Source of the DNA: Dysosmobacter welbionis
GTDB lineage: Bacteria; Bacillota; Clostridia; Oscillospirales; Oscillospiraceae
Direction of reading: 5' to 3'
NCBI RefSeq assembly: GCF_005121165.3
Contig: NZ_CP034413.3
Location: forward strand, 1,550,001-1,614,000
DNA: 64,000 nucleotides
Both the position numbers and the translations under genes were made by a program. A model generated the notes under the pieces. It was given only the letters and a program-made list of their open reading frames with translations. It searched no databases and was not told the DNA's origin. Numbering within the stretch: position 1 is the first letter of the stretch; each line of letters begins with the position of its first letter. Positions 42,379 to 51,371 of the stretch are shown one piece after another.

Positions 42379-42654
42379 CGGGTGGGGTGCCGGGCCCCAT
42401 CGAAGCTCCTTCGGCTCTCCCGGCAAACGGCGGCAGACAGAAACAGACAGAAACACGGTGAAAGTCAGAGGCGGCAGGTACGCCCGGTGCGGGCACCCGT
42501 GGGCAGCTGCCCGCACCCGCCATCCCATGGAGACAGCAGAACAATTCTGGGCGTTCCTGACCGGGAGCGTCCAAAGCGGTGCAGGGTTCAGTCCGTATGT
42601 CATACGGTCGTAACCCGCCGTTCATCGCTCCCCCTGACCGGGAGGAGACGGAAC

Positions 42655-43926
42655 GTGAGCAAAGTAACCATGAGACGGCCGGATGCCCGGGCCATGGCCC
42701 AGCTTCTGGCGGAGCAGACGCAGACGGCGGCGGGGCTGATCCTCCGCCTGGCCTGGCGGCAGGGGCTGACCCGGGAGGAGATCCAGCGCCTCACTTGGAA
42801 CGATGTGGACTTTTCTGCCCATCAGCTCCGGCTGCCGGACCGGACCATCCCGCTGGAGACGGAGACCGAGGACTGCCTGCGCCGGCAGGCGGAGCGCCCC
42901 GACCCGCCTACTCCCTTCGTGGTGGTCTCGGACCGCCGCAGGCAGCAGATGCCGCCGGAGTCCATTTCCCGCCTGGCCAGAAAAACTCTGGACCGGGCGG
43001 GGCTGGGCGGCATCAGCCTGATGGATCTGCGGCACGACTTCATCATCCGCCATCTGGAATCCCACGACTGGCCCTATGTGGCCCGGATCAGCGGCATCGC
43101 CGTCCCCACTCTGTATGCCGTTTTCTCCGACTATCTGCCGGAGGGACGGCAGAAGGACTCCCTCCCTCGGCAGGAGGTGGACGGTTTTTTGATGTGGAAG
43201 CTGCTCCAGGCGGAGGGCAGCTCCCCGGTGGGGCTTGCCCTTTGGATGGGTTGGAAGCTGGGGATGCAGGTCCGGGAGATGACAGCCCTGACCTGGGACC
43301 AGGTGGATCTGGACCGGGGTCTGGTGCGGCTGCCGGACCGGGACCTGGCCCTGGGCGTCACCCTGCGGCGCCTGCTGCGGGCGGCGGCGGGACGCCGGCG
43401 GCCGGGTGAGGACCCGCACGTGCTGCTGACGCCCAACTCCCGGCGGCCCTTGGACCAGCCCCGGCTGTCCAAGATGGTGCGGACCGCCCTGATCCGGGGC
43501 GGGATGGAGCACATCAGCCTGGGAGATCTCTGCCGGGAGGAGCGCCGGGAGAACGAGGACGCCCGGCTGCTGGCCTACGCCGCCGAAAAAGGCACCATCT
43601 CCCGGTCGGAGGCCATGTCGCTGCTCGGCCTGTCCAAGGTGGCGGCCTACGAGCGTCTCCGGCAGCTGGCTGAGCGGGGAAAGCTGGTGCGGGTCGGCGG
43701 CAAATACTACCCCGCCGGCCAGGTGGTGCCGCCGGAGGAGCAGTATGACGTCATCCGTACATTTCTGGAGCAGTCCGGTCCGGCCTACCGGCAGGATCTG
43801 GCGGCGCTCCTGCACGTCGGCGACAGACAGTGTGCCCTGATCCTCAAGCACATGGTGGAGGACGGGCGCCTGGTGCAGGCCGGGCAGCGGTACGCCCTTC
43901 CCATTCGTGAGGAGGTTCTGCTGTGA
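42655..43926 (+). CDS. Tandem tyrosine-integrase-like domains with C-terminal winged helices
   Basis: The GTG at 42655 follows GGAGGA, giving 423 residues. Two integrase-type halves are seen: GLTREEIQRLTWNDVDF ... LMDLRHDFIIRHLE (about 40-140) and GMQVREMTALTWDQVDL (about 200-290). Neither has the full R-H-R-Y set; the first keeps LRHDF and a Tyr in PTLYAVF, while the second lacks the H-x-x-R box. The end has two winged-helix units (SRSEAMSLLGLSKVAAYERL and YRQDLAALLHVGDRQCALIL). It looks like a recombinase turned DNA-binding regulator. Function unknown. Confidence 0.6.
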   Translation: MSKVTMRRPDARAMAQLLAEQTQTAAGLILRLAWRQGLTREEIQRLTWNDVDFSAHQLRLPDRTIPLETETEDCLRRQAERPDPPTPFVVVSDRRRQQMPPESISRLARKTLDRAGLGGISLMDLRHDFIIRHLESHDWPYVARISGIAVPTLYAVFSDYLPEGRQKDSLPRQEVDGFLMWKLLQAEGSSPVGLALWMGWKLGMQVREMTALTWDQVDLDRGLVRLPDRDLALGVTLRRLLRAAAGRRRPGEDPHVLLTPNSRRPLDQPRLSKMVRTALIRGGMEHISLGDLCREERRENEDARLLAYAAEKGTISRSEAMSLLGLSKVAAYERLRQLAERGKLVRVGGKYYPAGQVVPPEEQYDVIRTFLEQSGPAYRQDLAALLHVGDRQCALILKHMVEDGRLVQAGQRYALPIREEVLL

Positions 43927-43938
43927 ACGGCGCAAAAG

Positions 43939-43970
43939 GAGAGCGGCCCTCAGGGGCCGCTCTCTTTTTT
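43939..43970 (+). terminator. Rho-independent terminator
   Basis: An 11-bp perfect stem (GAGAGCGGCCC with GGGCCGCTCTC), 4-base loop and six T follow the integrase-like gene. Confidence 0.9.
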
Positions 43971-44005
43971 GGCCCGCGCCGCGGCCGGAGCAGAAATCGC
44001 GTCCG

Positions 44006-44014
44006 TGTTATGAT
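44006..44014 (+). promoter_or_regulatory. Extended -10 promoter of the SLH-protein gene
   Basis: TGTTATGAT is an extended -10. It would give a leader of about 240 bases, common for abundant S-layer messages. No clear -35 is seen. Confidence 0.45.
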
Positions 44015-44258
44015 GGCGTGACATGGCTGTCCATGCGATTTGTGCGCCGTTTTTCAATTGGATTAAAAGGTTTGCGAAACGCTGGACACCGGCAGTTTTT
44101 TCCCGTAAATTGGCCTTGCGAACGGCGGAAGCGCCCCGCATCCGGCTCTGCGGTTGGTGTAGGCCGACACAAGTTGGTTGGCTAGCCCCCACACGAATCC
44201 CAGACCCGCCTGGGGTCTTCCGGCGGACCGCAAATTTTTTGAAGGAGGAGAAATCCCA

Positions 44259-47228
44259 ATGAAGAAGTTCCTTTCTCTGGTGCTTGCTCTGGTGATGACC
44301 ATGTCTCTGGTCACCGTCAGCGCCGGCGCCAAGGACTTCACGGACGACAGCGAGATCACCTACAAAGAAGCTGTGGATGTGATCTCTGCCCTGGGTGTTG
44401 TCGACGGTTATTCCGACGGCGACTTCCGTCCCGATGATGTCCTGACCCGTGGCGCGGCCGCCAAGATCATCTGCAACCTGATCCTGGGCCCCACCACCGC
44501 CTCCGCGCTCAGCGCAGGCACCGCTCCCTTTAAGGATGTTCCCGTGACCAACACCTTCGCGGGCTACATCACCTACTGCTCTCAGCAGGGTATCATCAGC
44601 GGCTATGCTGACGGCACCTTCCGTCCCACCGGCACCCTGAGCGGCAACGCGTTCATGAAGATGCTGCTGGGCGCTCTGGGCTATGACAGCTCCATCGAGG
44701 GCTACACCGGCGCCAACTGGCAGGTCAGCGTCATCAAGCAGGCCAGCGGCATCGGTCTGGACGACGGCAACGACGAGTTCGTGGGCTCCCAGGCTGTGAC
44801 CCGTCAGGAGGCCGCCCTGTACGCCTTCAACATGCTGCAGGCCACCATGGTCGAGTATGACAAGAAGGACACCATCGTTGTGGGCGACATCACCATCAAC
44901 ACCACTTCCACCCGCAAGGACGTGGAAAACAATACCAACACCGACGGCAACATCGATGGCGAGCGCAACGGCGACGGCCTGATGCAGTTCGGCGAGAAGT
45001 ATTTCAAGGACCTGGAGAAGGAGGATGCCACCGACATCTTCGGCCATCCCTCCAGCAAGTGGGTCTATGATGGCGACGATGTGGGCACCTATGCCAACGA
45101 GGCTGACGCCACTTATGTGGTGGAGGACGACGATATGGACGTCGGCCAGGTGGTCACCAGCTCCAGCTACATGAATTACAGCAGCTCCGAAGCCAAGGAT
45201 GCCAAGTACTTCCTGAACGGCGATGACAATGAGGTGAAGTCCTCTGAGCTGGTTGCCGTGGGCGATATCGTCGAGGCTTACGAGAATGACAACGGCGATG
45301 TGGAGACCGTTGTGGTTTCCCGCTACACTGTTGCCAAGATCGACAAGGTCGATACCGACGTCAGCACCGCTGAGAGCCGCAACGGCGCCTCCGAGGTCCT
45401 GACCCTCACCGATCTGGACGGCGACAACAGCAACGACTACTACGACAAGTACGACGATGCCGAGAAGACCCTGCGGGGCTATGCCTCCTCCTATGACGAG
45501 GGCACTGTTCTGGCCGTGGCCTTCCGCGACGGCAAGTTCGGCGATGAAGTCCTGGCTTCTTACGAGGCCGAGGCTGTCACCGGCGAAGTCACCGCTTTCC
45601 GTGAGGACGAGACCGTCACCATGGACGGCACCAAGTATGAGTTTGCCCGCAACGAGAACGGCACCGCTGGTTTCGTGGACGGCATCACCAGCAACTTCGA
45701 CTTCGACAAGGAGTACACCATCTACCTGACCGCCGACGGCTATGTCATCGGTGTGGAGGGTGCCGCTGGTGCGGACCTGAACGACGTGTACTATGTGACC
45801 GGCGTTTACTGCGAGGAGAGCCGTTACAATGCCAACAAGTTTACCTGGTACGCCCAGGCCGTGTCCCTGGCGGATGGTTCTGCCTCTGACATCGAGCTGG
45901 ATGAAACTGATGCGGACAATGCACTGAAGGCTTTCATTAATGATGAAAAGACAGATGAGTTTACTGTTGTCAATGGCCTGTATACCTTTGATGATGACAT
46001 TGCCACTGCTTGGGACGGGGACAGAGACTATACCGTCTATGGCTTCAGTGATAGTGGTGAGCTGAACACCAATTTGAAGGATGCTCTGGCTATGGACGAC
46101 ACCAAGTTCTCCACCACCATCGTCGGCGGCGGTAGCGGCAAGACCTTCTATGTGGACGAGAACACTCAGTACCTCGGCGTGGATGATTATGCCGATGATA
46201 TCGACACCGTCTATGCCATGGGCGGCATGAAGGGTACACCGAGCAACGGAAGCCGTGTGATCGTGATTGCTGACCAGGATGAGAACCGTGACGCCCTGTA
46301 TGTGATCCTGCTCGGCTCCGACGCTTCCGTTGGCTCCGCCGACATCCTGTACGCCGCCGGCAGCAGCACCGACAAGGTGGGCACCGACAAGTACGTCCGC
46401 GAGTTCTGGTCCATGGAGGACAACACCAGCGAGGACATCACCATCGATGAAAAGCTGAGTGCCCATGGCTTCTATGAGGTGGACAGCATCGACGAGGACG
46501 GCGTCTACACGCTGAAGGACTATGACAAGACCGCTTCTTCTATCGATGAGGATTCCGACGGCATCGTCGTAGAGGATCTGGCGCTGGACAACACGGACCA
46601 GATCTATCGCAACGCTCTGAGCGGCTCCATCGATAACGTCAAGTTCGACGATGTCAGCATCGCCAACGCCACCATCATCGATGGCCGCAGCAACTCCGAC
46701 CGGAACGACTCCGTGTATGACCGCGAGATCAACAGCATCTCCCGTCTGGAGGCCGCTCTGGATGCCGTGAGAGACGAGGATCTGGAGACCAAGGGCACTG
46801 TGGAGATCGATCTGTACGTGAAGGACGGCGAGATCACCTTCATCTGCGTCACCGACGTGGGCGGCGTTGCCAAAGATGACGGTGAGCAGGAAAGCGGCGA
46901 GCTGGACCTGACCGGTGTGGAGAATTTCGTCTGCAACAGCAATATCGTTACTGTTGACCTGGTCGGCACCGGAAAGATTCCCGCTAACTATCCTGTTACT
47001 GTGACTCTGATGAAGGCCAACAGCACCGAGGGCGATGCGGAAGTCGGCTCCAAGGAGCATGTAAACGAGACTGCCTATGAGGTTAATGATTGGAACAACC
47101 TGGGACAAATCGCGATCCAGGAAAGTGGTAATTACTATGTAATTATCACCATCGAAAATGAAGACGGCAGAGTTGTGGATGAGTTCACTTCCAACACTGT
47201 CCGCTTCGTCTACACTGCCCAGCCGTAA
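44259..47228 (+). CDS. S-layer homology (SLH) domain surface protein
   Basis: The ATG at 44259 follows GAAGGAGGAG. This 989-residue protein has a signal peptide (MKKFLSLVLALVMTMSLV, cut near AGA) and SLH repeats at the N-terminus (VISALGVVDGYSDGDFRPDD and QQGIISGYADGTFRPTGTL, with VTRQEAALYAFNML as the third). A very long acidic, repeat-poor beta-rich region with many Asp/Thr residues follows. SLH domains bind pyruvylated wall polymer. The protein is probably a main S-layer or cell-surface component. A strong terminator follows. Confidence 0.9.
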   Translation: MKKFLSLVLALVMTMSLVTVSAGAKDFTDDSEITYKEAVDVISALGVVDGYSDGDFRPDDVLTRGAAAKIICNLILGPTTASALSAGTAPFKDVPVTNTFAGYITYCSQQGIISGYADGTFRPTGTLSGNAFMKMLLGALGYDSSIEGYTGANWQVSVIKQASGIGLDDGNDEFVGSQAVTRQEAALYAFNMLQATMVEYDKKDTIVVGDITINTTSTRKDVENNTNTDGNIDGERNGDGLMQFGEKYFKDLEKEDATDIFGHPSSKWVYDGDDVGTYANEADATYVVEDDDMDVGQVVTSSSYMNYSSSEAKDAKYFLNGDDNEVKSSELVAVGDIVEAYENDNGDVETVVVSRYTVAKIDKVDTDVSTAESRNGASEVLTLTDLDGDNSNDYYDKYDDAEKTLRGYASSYDEGTVLAVAFRDGKFGDEVLASYEAEAVTGEVTAFREDETVTMDGTKYEFARNENGTAGFVDGITSNFDFDKEYTIYLTADGYVIGVEGAAGADLNDVYYVTGVYCEESRYNANKFTWYAQAVSLADGSASDIELDETDADNALKAFINDEKTDEFTVVNGLYTFDDDIATAWDGDRDYTVYGFSDSGELNTNLKDALAMDDTKFSTTIVGGGSGKTFYVDENTQYLGVDDYADDIDTVYAMGGMKGTPSNGSRVIVIADQDENRDALYVILLGSDASVGSADILYAAGSSTDKVGTDKYVREFWSMEDNTSEDITIDEKLSAHGFYEVDSIDEDGVYTLKDYDKTASSIDEDSDGIVVEDLALDNTDQIYRNALSGSIDNVKFDDVSIANATIIDGRSNSDRNDSVYDREINSISRLEAALDAVRDEDLETKGTVEIDLYVKDGEITFICVTDVGGVAKDDGEQESGELDLTGVENFVCNSNIVTVDLVGTGKIPANYPVTVTLMKANSTEGDAEVGSKEHVNETAYEVNDWNNLGQIAIQESGNYYVIITIENEDGRVVDEFTSNTVRFVYTAQP

Positions 47229-47263
47229 GGCAAATAGTTTCTTTCAAGTAACTTGTTGCGCAA

Positions 47264-47295
47264 GAAAGCCCCCGCTCGTAAGAGCGGGGGCTTTC
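47264..47295 (+). terminator. Terminator of the SLH-protein gene
   Basis: A 14-bp perfect stem (GAAAGCCCCCGCTC with GAGCGGGGGCTTTC) with a GTAA loop lies 35 bases after the stop. Confidence 0.85.
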
Positions 47296-47631
47296 CCTGT
47301 TTCCATCACATCCAGGCCAGTAGTGCTGAACAACGTCGGCATCGTTCCCCCCTGACTGGCCGGTGCCTCGTGGTTGATGAAAAATCCATCGTCCTCCAGC
47401 CCCGCGTATTGGCCCGCAGCTTTCAAAAAGGTCTCTCCAGGAGTTGAAGGAGATCCTGTCTGCTCAGATAACTTTTCCCTCTTCCCCATGGGTGCCGGTC
47501 TTCCGGCGCTCATTTTTTTGTAAAATACAGCCAGATTCAAGACAAAAGTAAAAAAATATATTATGATAGATTGAAAGGGGGGTTCCAAATTCTGGAAGAC
47601 AGGCTGCGCAGCTTCCCCACGCAATGGAAGA

Positions 47632-47657
47632 TGTCGAATTTTCTGAGAGATGTCGTT
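47632..47657 (+). promoter_or_regulatory. Two 0A-like boxes upstream of the Spo0A-C gene
   Basis: TGTCGAA at 47632-47638 is a perfect 0A box, and TGTCGTT at 47651-47657 is a one-sided variant. The two share GATGTCG and lie 19 bases apart on the same strand. They lie about 65-90 bases before the start of a gene whose product has the Spo0A DNA-binding domain. Confidence 0.6.
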
Positions 47658-47722
47658 TTTTCAGGCTTTGCTGTTTTTCGTCGTACAATCTTCTCATCGC
47701 AAATTTCGAGGAGGTGCTCTCC

Positions 47723-48079
47723 ATGGACACGATCATCCGGGAAACGCTGCGCCCCTTTGGCATTACGCGCAATTACCGCGGTTACCCGCAGACGGTCCGC
47801 GCCATTGCTCTGGTCCTGGAAGACGAATCCCGCCTGCTCAATGTCACCGAAGAGATCTATGAAGTCGTGGCCCTGCAGACCCGGTGCCATCCCTCCAACG
47901 TGGAGCGGAACATCCGGACTGTCGTTCTCTGCGCGTGGCATACAAACCGACCGCTTCTGGTCAAAATGGCGGGATTTACGCTGACGGCTCCGCCCCGCGC
48001 CTCCCAGTTTATTGATATCATTGCCTCCTACATCCAGCGGGAAGTTTTGAGTGACCCCAACCGCCGTGTGCTGATCTGA
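47723..48079 (+). CDS. Orphan Spo0A C-terminal-type DNA-binding protein
   Basis: The ATG at 47723 follows CGAGGAGG. The 118 residues cover just the Spo0A effector domain pattern: LRPFGITRNYRGYPQTVRAI, an HTH with LNVTEEIYEVVALQTRCHPS and VERNIRT. There is no receiver domain. Such short proteins may bind 0A boxes without phosphorylation and modulate sporulation or surface genes. The 0A-like boxes upstream suggest autoregulation or control by Spo0A itself. Confidence 0.75.
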   Translation: MDTIIRETLRPFGITRNYRGYPQTVRAIALVLEDESRLLNVTEEIYEVVALQTRCHPSNVERNIRTVVLCAWHTNRPLLVKMAGFTLTAPPRASQFIDIIASYIQREVLSDPNRRVLI

Positions 48080-48249
48080 TGCCCCTCGCCTGTCTGTTCC
48101 GGGATTTGGTACCGACGGCCCATCTGCGGCCCCCGTGCGGCAGGGATTCCCGCATCTGCTGATAAGGTGGGATTCCCGCTCTTTACTGGCGGCCTGCCGG
48201 AGCAGCCGCCAAATCGCCCGCTCCCCTCTCCCCGGCCAACGAATCCGGC

Positions 48250-48286
48250 ACAGGCGGCCGCCCTATTCCGCGGGGCGGCCGCCTGT
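48250..48286. terminator. Bidirectional hairpin between convergent genes
   Basis: A 14-bp perfect stem (ACAGGCGGCCGCCC with GGGCGGCCGCCTGT) has a 9-base loop. It lies between the Spo0A-C gene and the leftward redox gene. No T-run. Confidence 0.65.
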
Positions 48287-48298
48287 CAGTCTCTCACT

Positions 48299-48844
48299 CT
48301 ATTTCTGGCCGGTGATCAGCGCCAGCCGGGTCTCCACGGTGTCCAGCTGCTTCTTCACATTGCCCACGATATCCGCACCCACGATGTTTCCCTCGCTGTC
48401 CACGATATATGTAGTGGGATAGGTGGAAATATCCGCAACGAAGTCCTTGTAGAAATCGCCCTCCGGATCCGGAGAGATATTGTGATAGGTCACGCCCTTT
48501 TCCTTCAAAATCTCCCGGGCCGTGTCCAGCTGCTCCCGGCTCTCGCCGGAGTCGGTACCCACACCGATGAGGTTGATGTTTCGCTCTTTGAAATCCTGAT
48601 ACAGCTCCTCCAGTTCAGGCATCTCGGCGATGCAGGAACCGCAGCCATTGTTCCAGAAATTGACGATGGTGGCGTCATAGTCGGCGAAAATGTCGCTGGA
48701 GATCTCATCGCCCGCAATGTCCACCTCGGAAAATTCCGGGAAAGGTGTCTTGGACACCAGGGCGTCCTCTTCACCGGAGCTGCAGCCGGTCAATGCGGCG
48801 GTCATCAGTACCGCCGACAGCAATAGGATCAGAACACGTTTCAT
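48299..48844 (-). CDS. TlpA/ResA-type thiol-disulfide lipoprotein
   Basis: The ATG at 48844 follows AAGGAGAC. This 181-residue protein has a signal peptide with lipobox LTGC and a thioredoxin fold with the active site CGSC (FWNNGCGSCIAEMPEL), then cis-Pro in STYPTTYIVD. It would act outside the membrane on protein thiols. It overlaps the 4Fe-4S membrane protein gene by four bases, and the pair probably moves electrons to extracellular thiols. Confidence 0.88.
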   Translation of the reverse strand: MKRVLILLLSAVLMTAALTGCSSGEEDALVSKTPFPEFSEVDIAGDEISSDIFADYDATIVNFWNNGCGSCIAEMPELEELYQDFKERNINLIGVGTDSGESREQLDTAREILKEKGVTYHNISPDPEGDFYKDFVADISTYPTTYIVDSEGNIVGADIVGNVKKQLDTVETRLALITGQK

Positions 48845-49707
48845 GTGGCAGTCTCCTTCTTCTCTTGTATTCTTTTGATCGAAAATACCCTGGTGATGGC
48901 CCCATGGGGGCAGGCAGCCGCACAGTCCCCGCAGCGGATGCACTCAGCATGGTTGGGCGTCCTGAACACATCCACATCCATCCTGCACGCACGACTGCAC
49001 GCCCCGCAGGCGGTGCACCGGCCCGAGTCCACCTGCAGGCGGCAGATGGAAATTCTGTTGCACAGCCCGTAAAAGGCCCCCAGCGGGCACAGCCACTTGC
49101 AGAAAGGCCGGTAGAAAAACACCGCCAGCAGAGCTGTCCCCAGCAGGATGCAGCTCTTCCAGGTAAATAGTCCGCCCAGGCCGGCCCGGATGCCCGCATC
49201 GGCCAGCGCCAGCGGGATGCCGCCCTCCAGGATGCCGGCGGGGCAGATATACTTGCAGAAGAACGGGTCGCCCATTCCCACCTCGTTGACCACCGTCATA
49301 GGCAGGACAATGACGAAGAGCGCCAGAATCCCGTATTTCAGATAGGTCAAGATGCGGACCCGCCTGGTGCTGAACTTTTTTGCAGGGATTTTGTGAAGCA
49401 GCTCCTGGAACCATCCGAACGGGCACAGAAAGCCGCACACCACCCGCCCCAGCAGCGCGCCTGCGAAAATGAGGAATCCCACCACATACCATGCAAACTG
49501 GAACTTGGAGGAGCCGATCACCGCCTGAAGCGCCCCGATGGGGCACGAAGCTGCCGCGGCCGGACAGGAGTAGCAATTCAGCCCGGGGACGCAGACGGCC
49601 TTCAGGCCGGTCCTGGAGATCCTTCCATGCAGGAAGTTCATCAAAAAGGGGTTGGAAGCCAGCGCGGCCCCCAGCTGGATCTTCCAGCGATGCTTGTTTT
49701 CAGCCAA
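48841..49707 (-). CDS. Membrane 4Fe-4S protein (NapH/CcdA-partner type)
   Basis: The likely start is TTG at 49707, with GGAG 9 bases upstream, giving 288 residues; GTG at 49716 is possible. The protein has CxxxC-P pairs in membrane loops (GLNCYSCPAAAASCPIG, GFLCPFGW, CKWLCPLG) and two ferredoxin-type 4Fe-4S sites at the end (CTACGACSRACRMD and CIRCGDCAAACPHG). It would carry electrons across or along the membrane to the TlpA-type protein. It overlaps the small CXXC gene upstream by eight bases. Confidence 0.85.
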   Translation of the reverse strand: MAENKHRWKIQLGAALASNPFLMNFLHGRISRTGLKAVCVPGLNCYSCPAAAASCPIGALQAVIGSSKFQFAWYVVGFLIFAGALLGRVVCGFLCPFGWFQELLHKIPAKKFSTRRVRILTYLKYGILALFVIVLPMTVVNEVGMGDPFFCKYICPAGILEGGIPLALADAGIRAGLGGLFTWKSCILLGTALLAVFFYRPFCKWLCPLGAFYGLCNRISICRLQVDSGRCTACGACSRACRMDVDVFRTPNHAECIRCGDCAAACPHGAITRVFSIKRIQEKKETAT

Positions 49708-49831
49708 TGCCCACACACTCCAAACACAGGTTGACGCCCTTGTGCAGGACCATGTCCGCTTCCCCGCGCCACAGCCCCAGTCCAATCATCAGCAGGGCGG
49801 CTGCCAGACAACAGATCGTGATCTTTCTCAT
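49700..49831 (-). CDS. Small CXXC membrane protein (CD1871A family)
   Basis: The ATG at 49831 opens 43 codons: a hydrophobic helix (ICCLAAALLMIGLGLW) and the end HKGVNLCLECVGIG with the motif CLEC. This matches the CD1871A-type CXXC family found with 4Fe-4S membrane proteins in clostridia. It starts two bases after the preceding lipoprotein stop and overlaps the 4Fe-4S gene, so the four genes form one operon. Confidence 0.75.
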   Translation of the reverse strand: MRKITICCLAAALLMIGLGLWRGEADMVLHKGVNLCLECVGIG

Positions 49832-49832
49832 A

Positions 49833-50543
49833 TCAGCCCATAGCCGCCATAGCGGCGCCGCCCTCTGCCGCCGTCCCAGACTGGAACGCGGCGTTCCGGC
49901 TCATCTCCACAAAGGCGGCCGCGGACGCAGGCAGCTCCTCTGCGTCCACGGCGGAATACCATGCAGAGAGGAATGTTCCGTTCACATACCAGGAGGCGAC
50001 GTTTGGCATCTCCCCGTCCTCCACCATGCTTCTGTTGCTGCCCACAGCTGCTGCCAGAGAGTCGTTGTAGAGGATGACGGGGAAGGGTGCATCGGCAAAC
50101 ATCTCGCTGCCGGTTCCGCTTTTGGTGCAAACCAGGATTTCCGCCCCATTCTCCGCAACGCCCCCATATCCCTCCGCCAGTGCGTTATAGAAGACCTGCG
50201 TCCCCTCCGCTTCCGGATCCAGGAAGGCAAAGAACACCACATCCCCAAGCTGTTCCCGGGTAAACGCCTCTCCGGACAGGGTGGTCGTGGCAAAGTCGCC
50301 CACCATGTTGCTCTCTGTTTTGCTGGCGGCGGGAACGCTGTTCTCCTCATAATAGGCATCCACCCACGCCTGATCGACCCAGCCCTTATCCAGGGCGTCC
50401 TCGATGGTAAGCGTACCAGCCTCGATGGATTGTTCCACATCCTCCTGACTGGGCCGCTTCTCTCCGCAGGCCGCCAGGGACAGGGCCATGGCAGCGGCCA
50501 GACCCAGCACGGCCAGCTTCCGTTTGTTCTTGCATCGCTTCAT
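49833..50543 (-). CDS. Predicted lipoprotein of the redox operon
   Basis: The ATG at 50543 follows AAGGAGG. The 236 residues begin with a lipoprotein signal (AMALSLAACG). The rest is acidic and resembles a thioredoxin-like or periplasmic sensor fold (REQLGDVVFFAFLDPEAEG, MFADAPFPVILYNDSL), but no CXXC is present. It is the first gene of the leftward redox operon, divergent from the two-component system. Confidence 0.7.
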   Translation of the reverse strand: MKRCKNKRKLAVLGLAAAMALSLAACGEKRPSQEDVEQSIEAGTLTIEDALDKGWVDQAWVDAYYEENSVPAASKTESNMVGDFATTTLSGEAFTREQLGDVVFFAFLDPEAEGTQVFYNALAEGYGGVAENGAEILVCTKSGTGSEMFADAPFPVILYNDSLAAAVGSNRSMVEDGEMPNVASWYVNGTFLSAWYSAVDAEELPASAAAFVEMSRNAAFQSGTAAEGGAAMAAMG

Positions 50544-50610
50544 AAAAAACCTCCTTGCCGCACCTGCGGCGGATTTTGGACAGGAGGCATTGTAGCATGG
50601 AAAACGTAAA

Positions 50611-50638
50611 TTTCCTGTCAAGGCGGTCTTGATGGAAA
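50611..50638. promoter_or_regulatory. Interrupted palindrome between the redox operon and the two-component genes
   Basis: TTTCCTGTCAAG is followed after five bases by CTTGATGGAAA, an inverted repeat with one mismatch and one gap. It lies in the 147-base space between divergent operons and just upstream of a TATAAT. It is a good candidate binding site for the response regulator next to it. Confidence 0.55.
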
Positions 50639-50651
50639 TTTTATCTGGATG

Positions 50652-50660
50652 TGCTATAAT
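50652..50660 (+). promoter_or_regulatory. Extended -10 promoter of the two-component operon
   Basis: TGCTATAAT has a consensus -10 with a TGn extension, 30 bases before the start of the response regulator. The -35 region is occupied by the palindrome. Confidence 0.65.
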
Positions 50661-50690
50661 AGCCGCACATGGAAAAGGGCGGTGAGTGGG

Positions 50691-51371
50691 ATGCGGATTT
50701 TGGTGGTGGAGGATGAGCGTCTCCTGTGCGACGGGATCGCGGAGGATCTGAGACTGGAAAAATACACGGTGGATTGCTGCTACGATGGTCCGGCGGCCTG
50801 TGAGCGGCTGTTTGTGGAACCCTATGATCTGGTGGTCCTGGATCTGAACCTGCCAGGCATGGATGGGCTGGAGCTGCTCCGGCACATCCGGACGGAACAG
50901 CCGGAGCTGCGGGTGCTGATTCTTTCCGCCCGGTCACAGCTCTCAGACAAGGTGGCAGGGCTGGATCTGGGCGCGGACGATTACCTGACCAAGCCGTTCG
51001 CCCTGGAGGAATTGGAGGCCCGGGTGCGGACGCTGCTGCGCCGGGAATTTCGTCAGCGGGAGTCCCTTGTACAGGTGGGCGCGCTGACCCTAAACACCGT
51101 GACCCGGGAGGTCTCCGGCCGTGGGGAACCCCTTCCCCTGACGCCCCGGGAATTTGCCATCCTGGAGCATCTGATGCTTCACCGGGGATGCTGGATCAGC
51201 CAGGAGGAGCTGATGGAGCATATCTGGGAGGCGGATGCCAACCCCTTCAGCAACGCCGTGCGGATGCACATCTCCTCGCTCCGGAAAAAACTGCGGAAGC
51301 GGCTGGGCCATGATCCGATCCAGACCAAGGTAGGTCGGGGCTATCGCCTGGCCGGAGAGGAGACGGCATGA
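50691..51371 (+). CDS. OmpR-family response regulator
   Basis: The ATG at 50691 gives 226 residues. The receiver has the acidic pair E7/D8, Asp51 (LVVLDLNLPGMDG) and Lys in LTKPF; the C-terminal winged helix includes LTPREFAILEHLML and VGRGYRLAGE. It overlaps the kinase gene by four bases. The divergent redox operon is a likely target. Confidence 0.93.
   Translation: MRILVVEDERLLCDGIAEDLRLEKYTVDCCYDGPAACERLFVEPYDLVVLDLNLPGMDGLELLRHIRTEQPELRVLILSARSQLSDKVAGLDLGADDYLTKPFALEELEARVRTLLRREFRQRESLVQVGALTLNTVTREVSGRGEPLPLTPREFAILEHLMLHRGCWISQEELMEHIWEADANPFSNAVRMHISSLRKKLRKRLGHDPIQTKVGRGYRLAGEETA

Noticed and set aside
43950-47108. 1052-codon minus-strand frame opposite the SLH gene
   Set aside because: It is caused by the codon bias of a very acidic protein. 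The SLH frame has a signal peptide, SLH repeats and a ribosome site.
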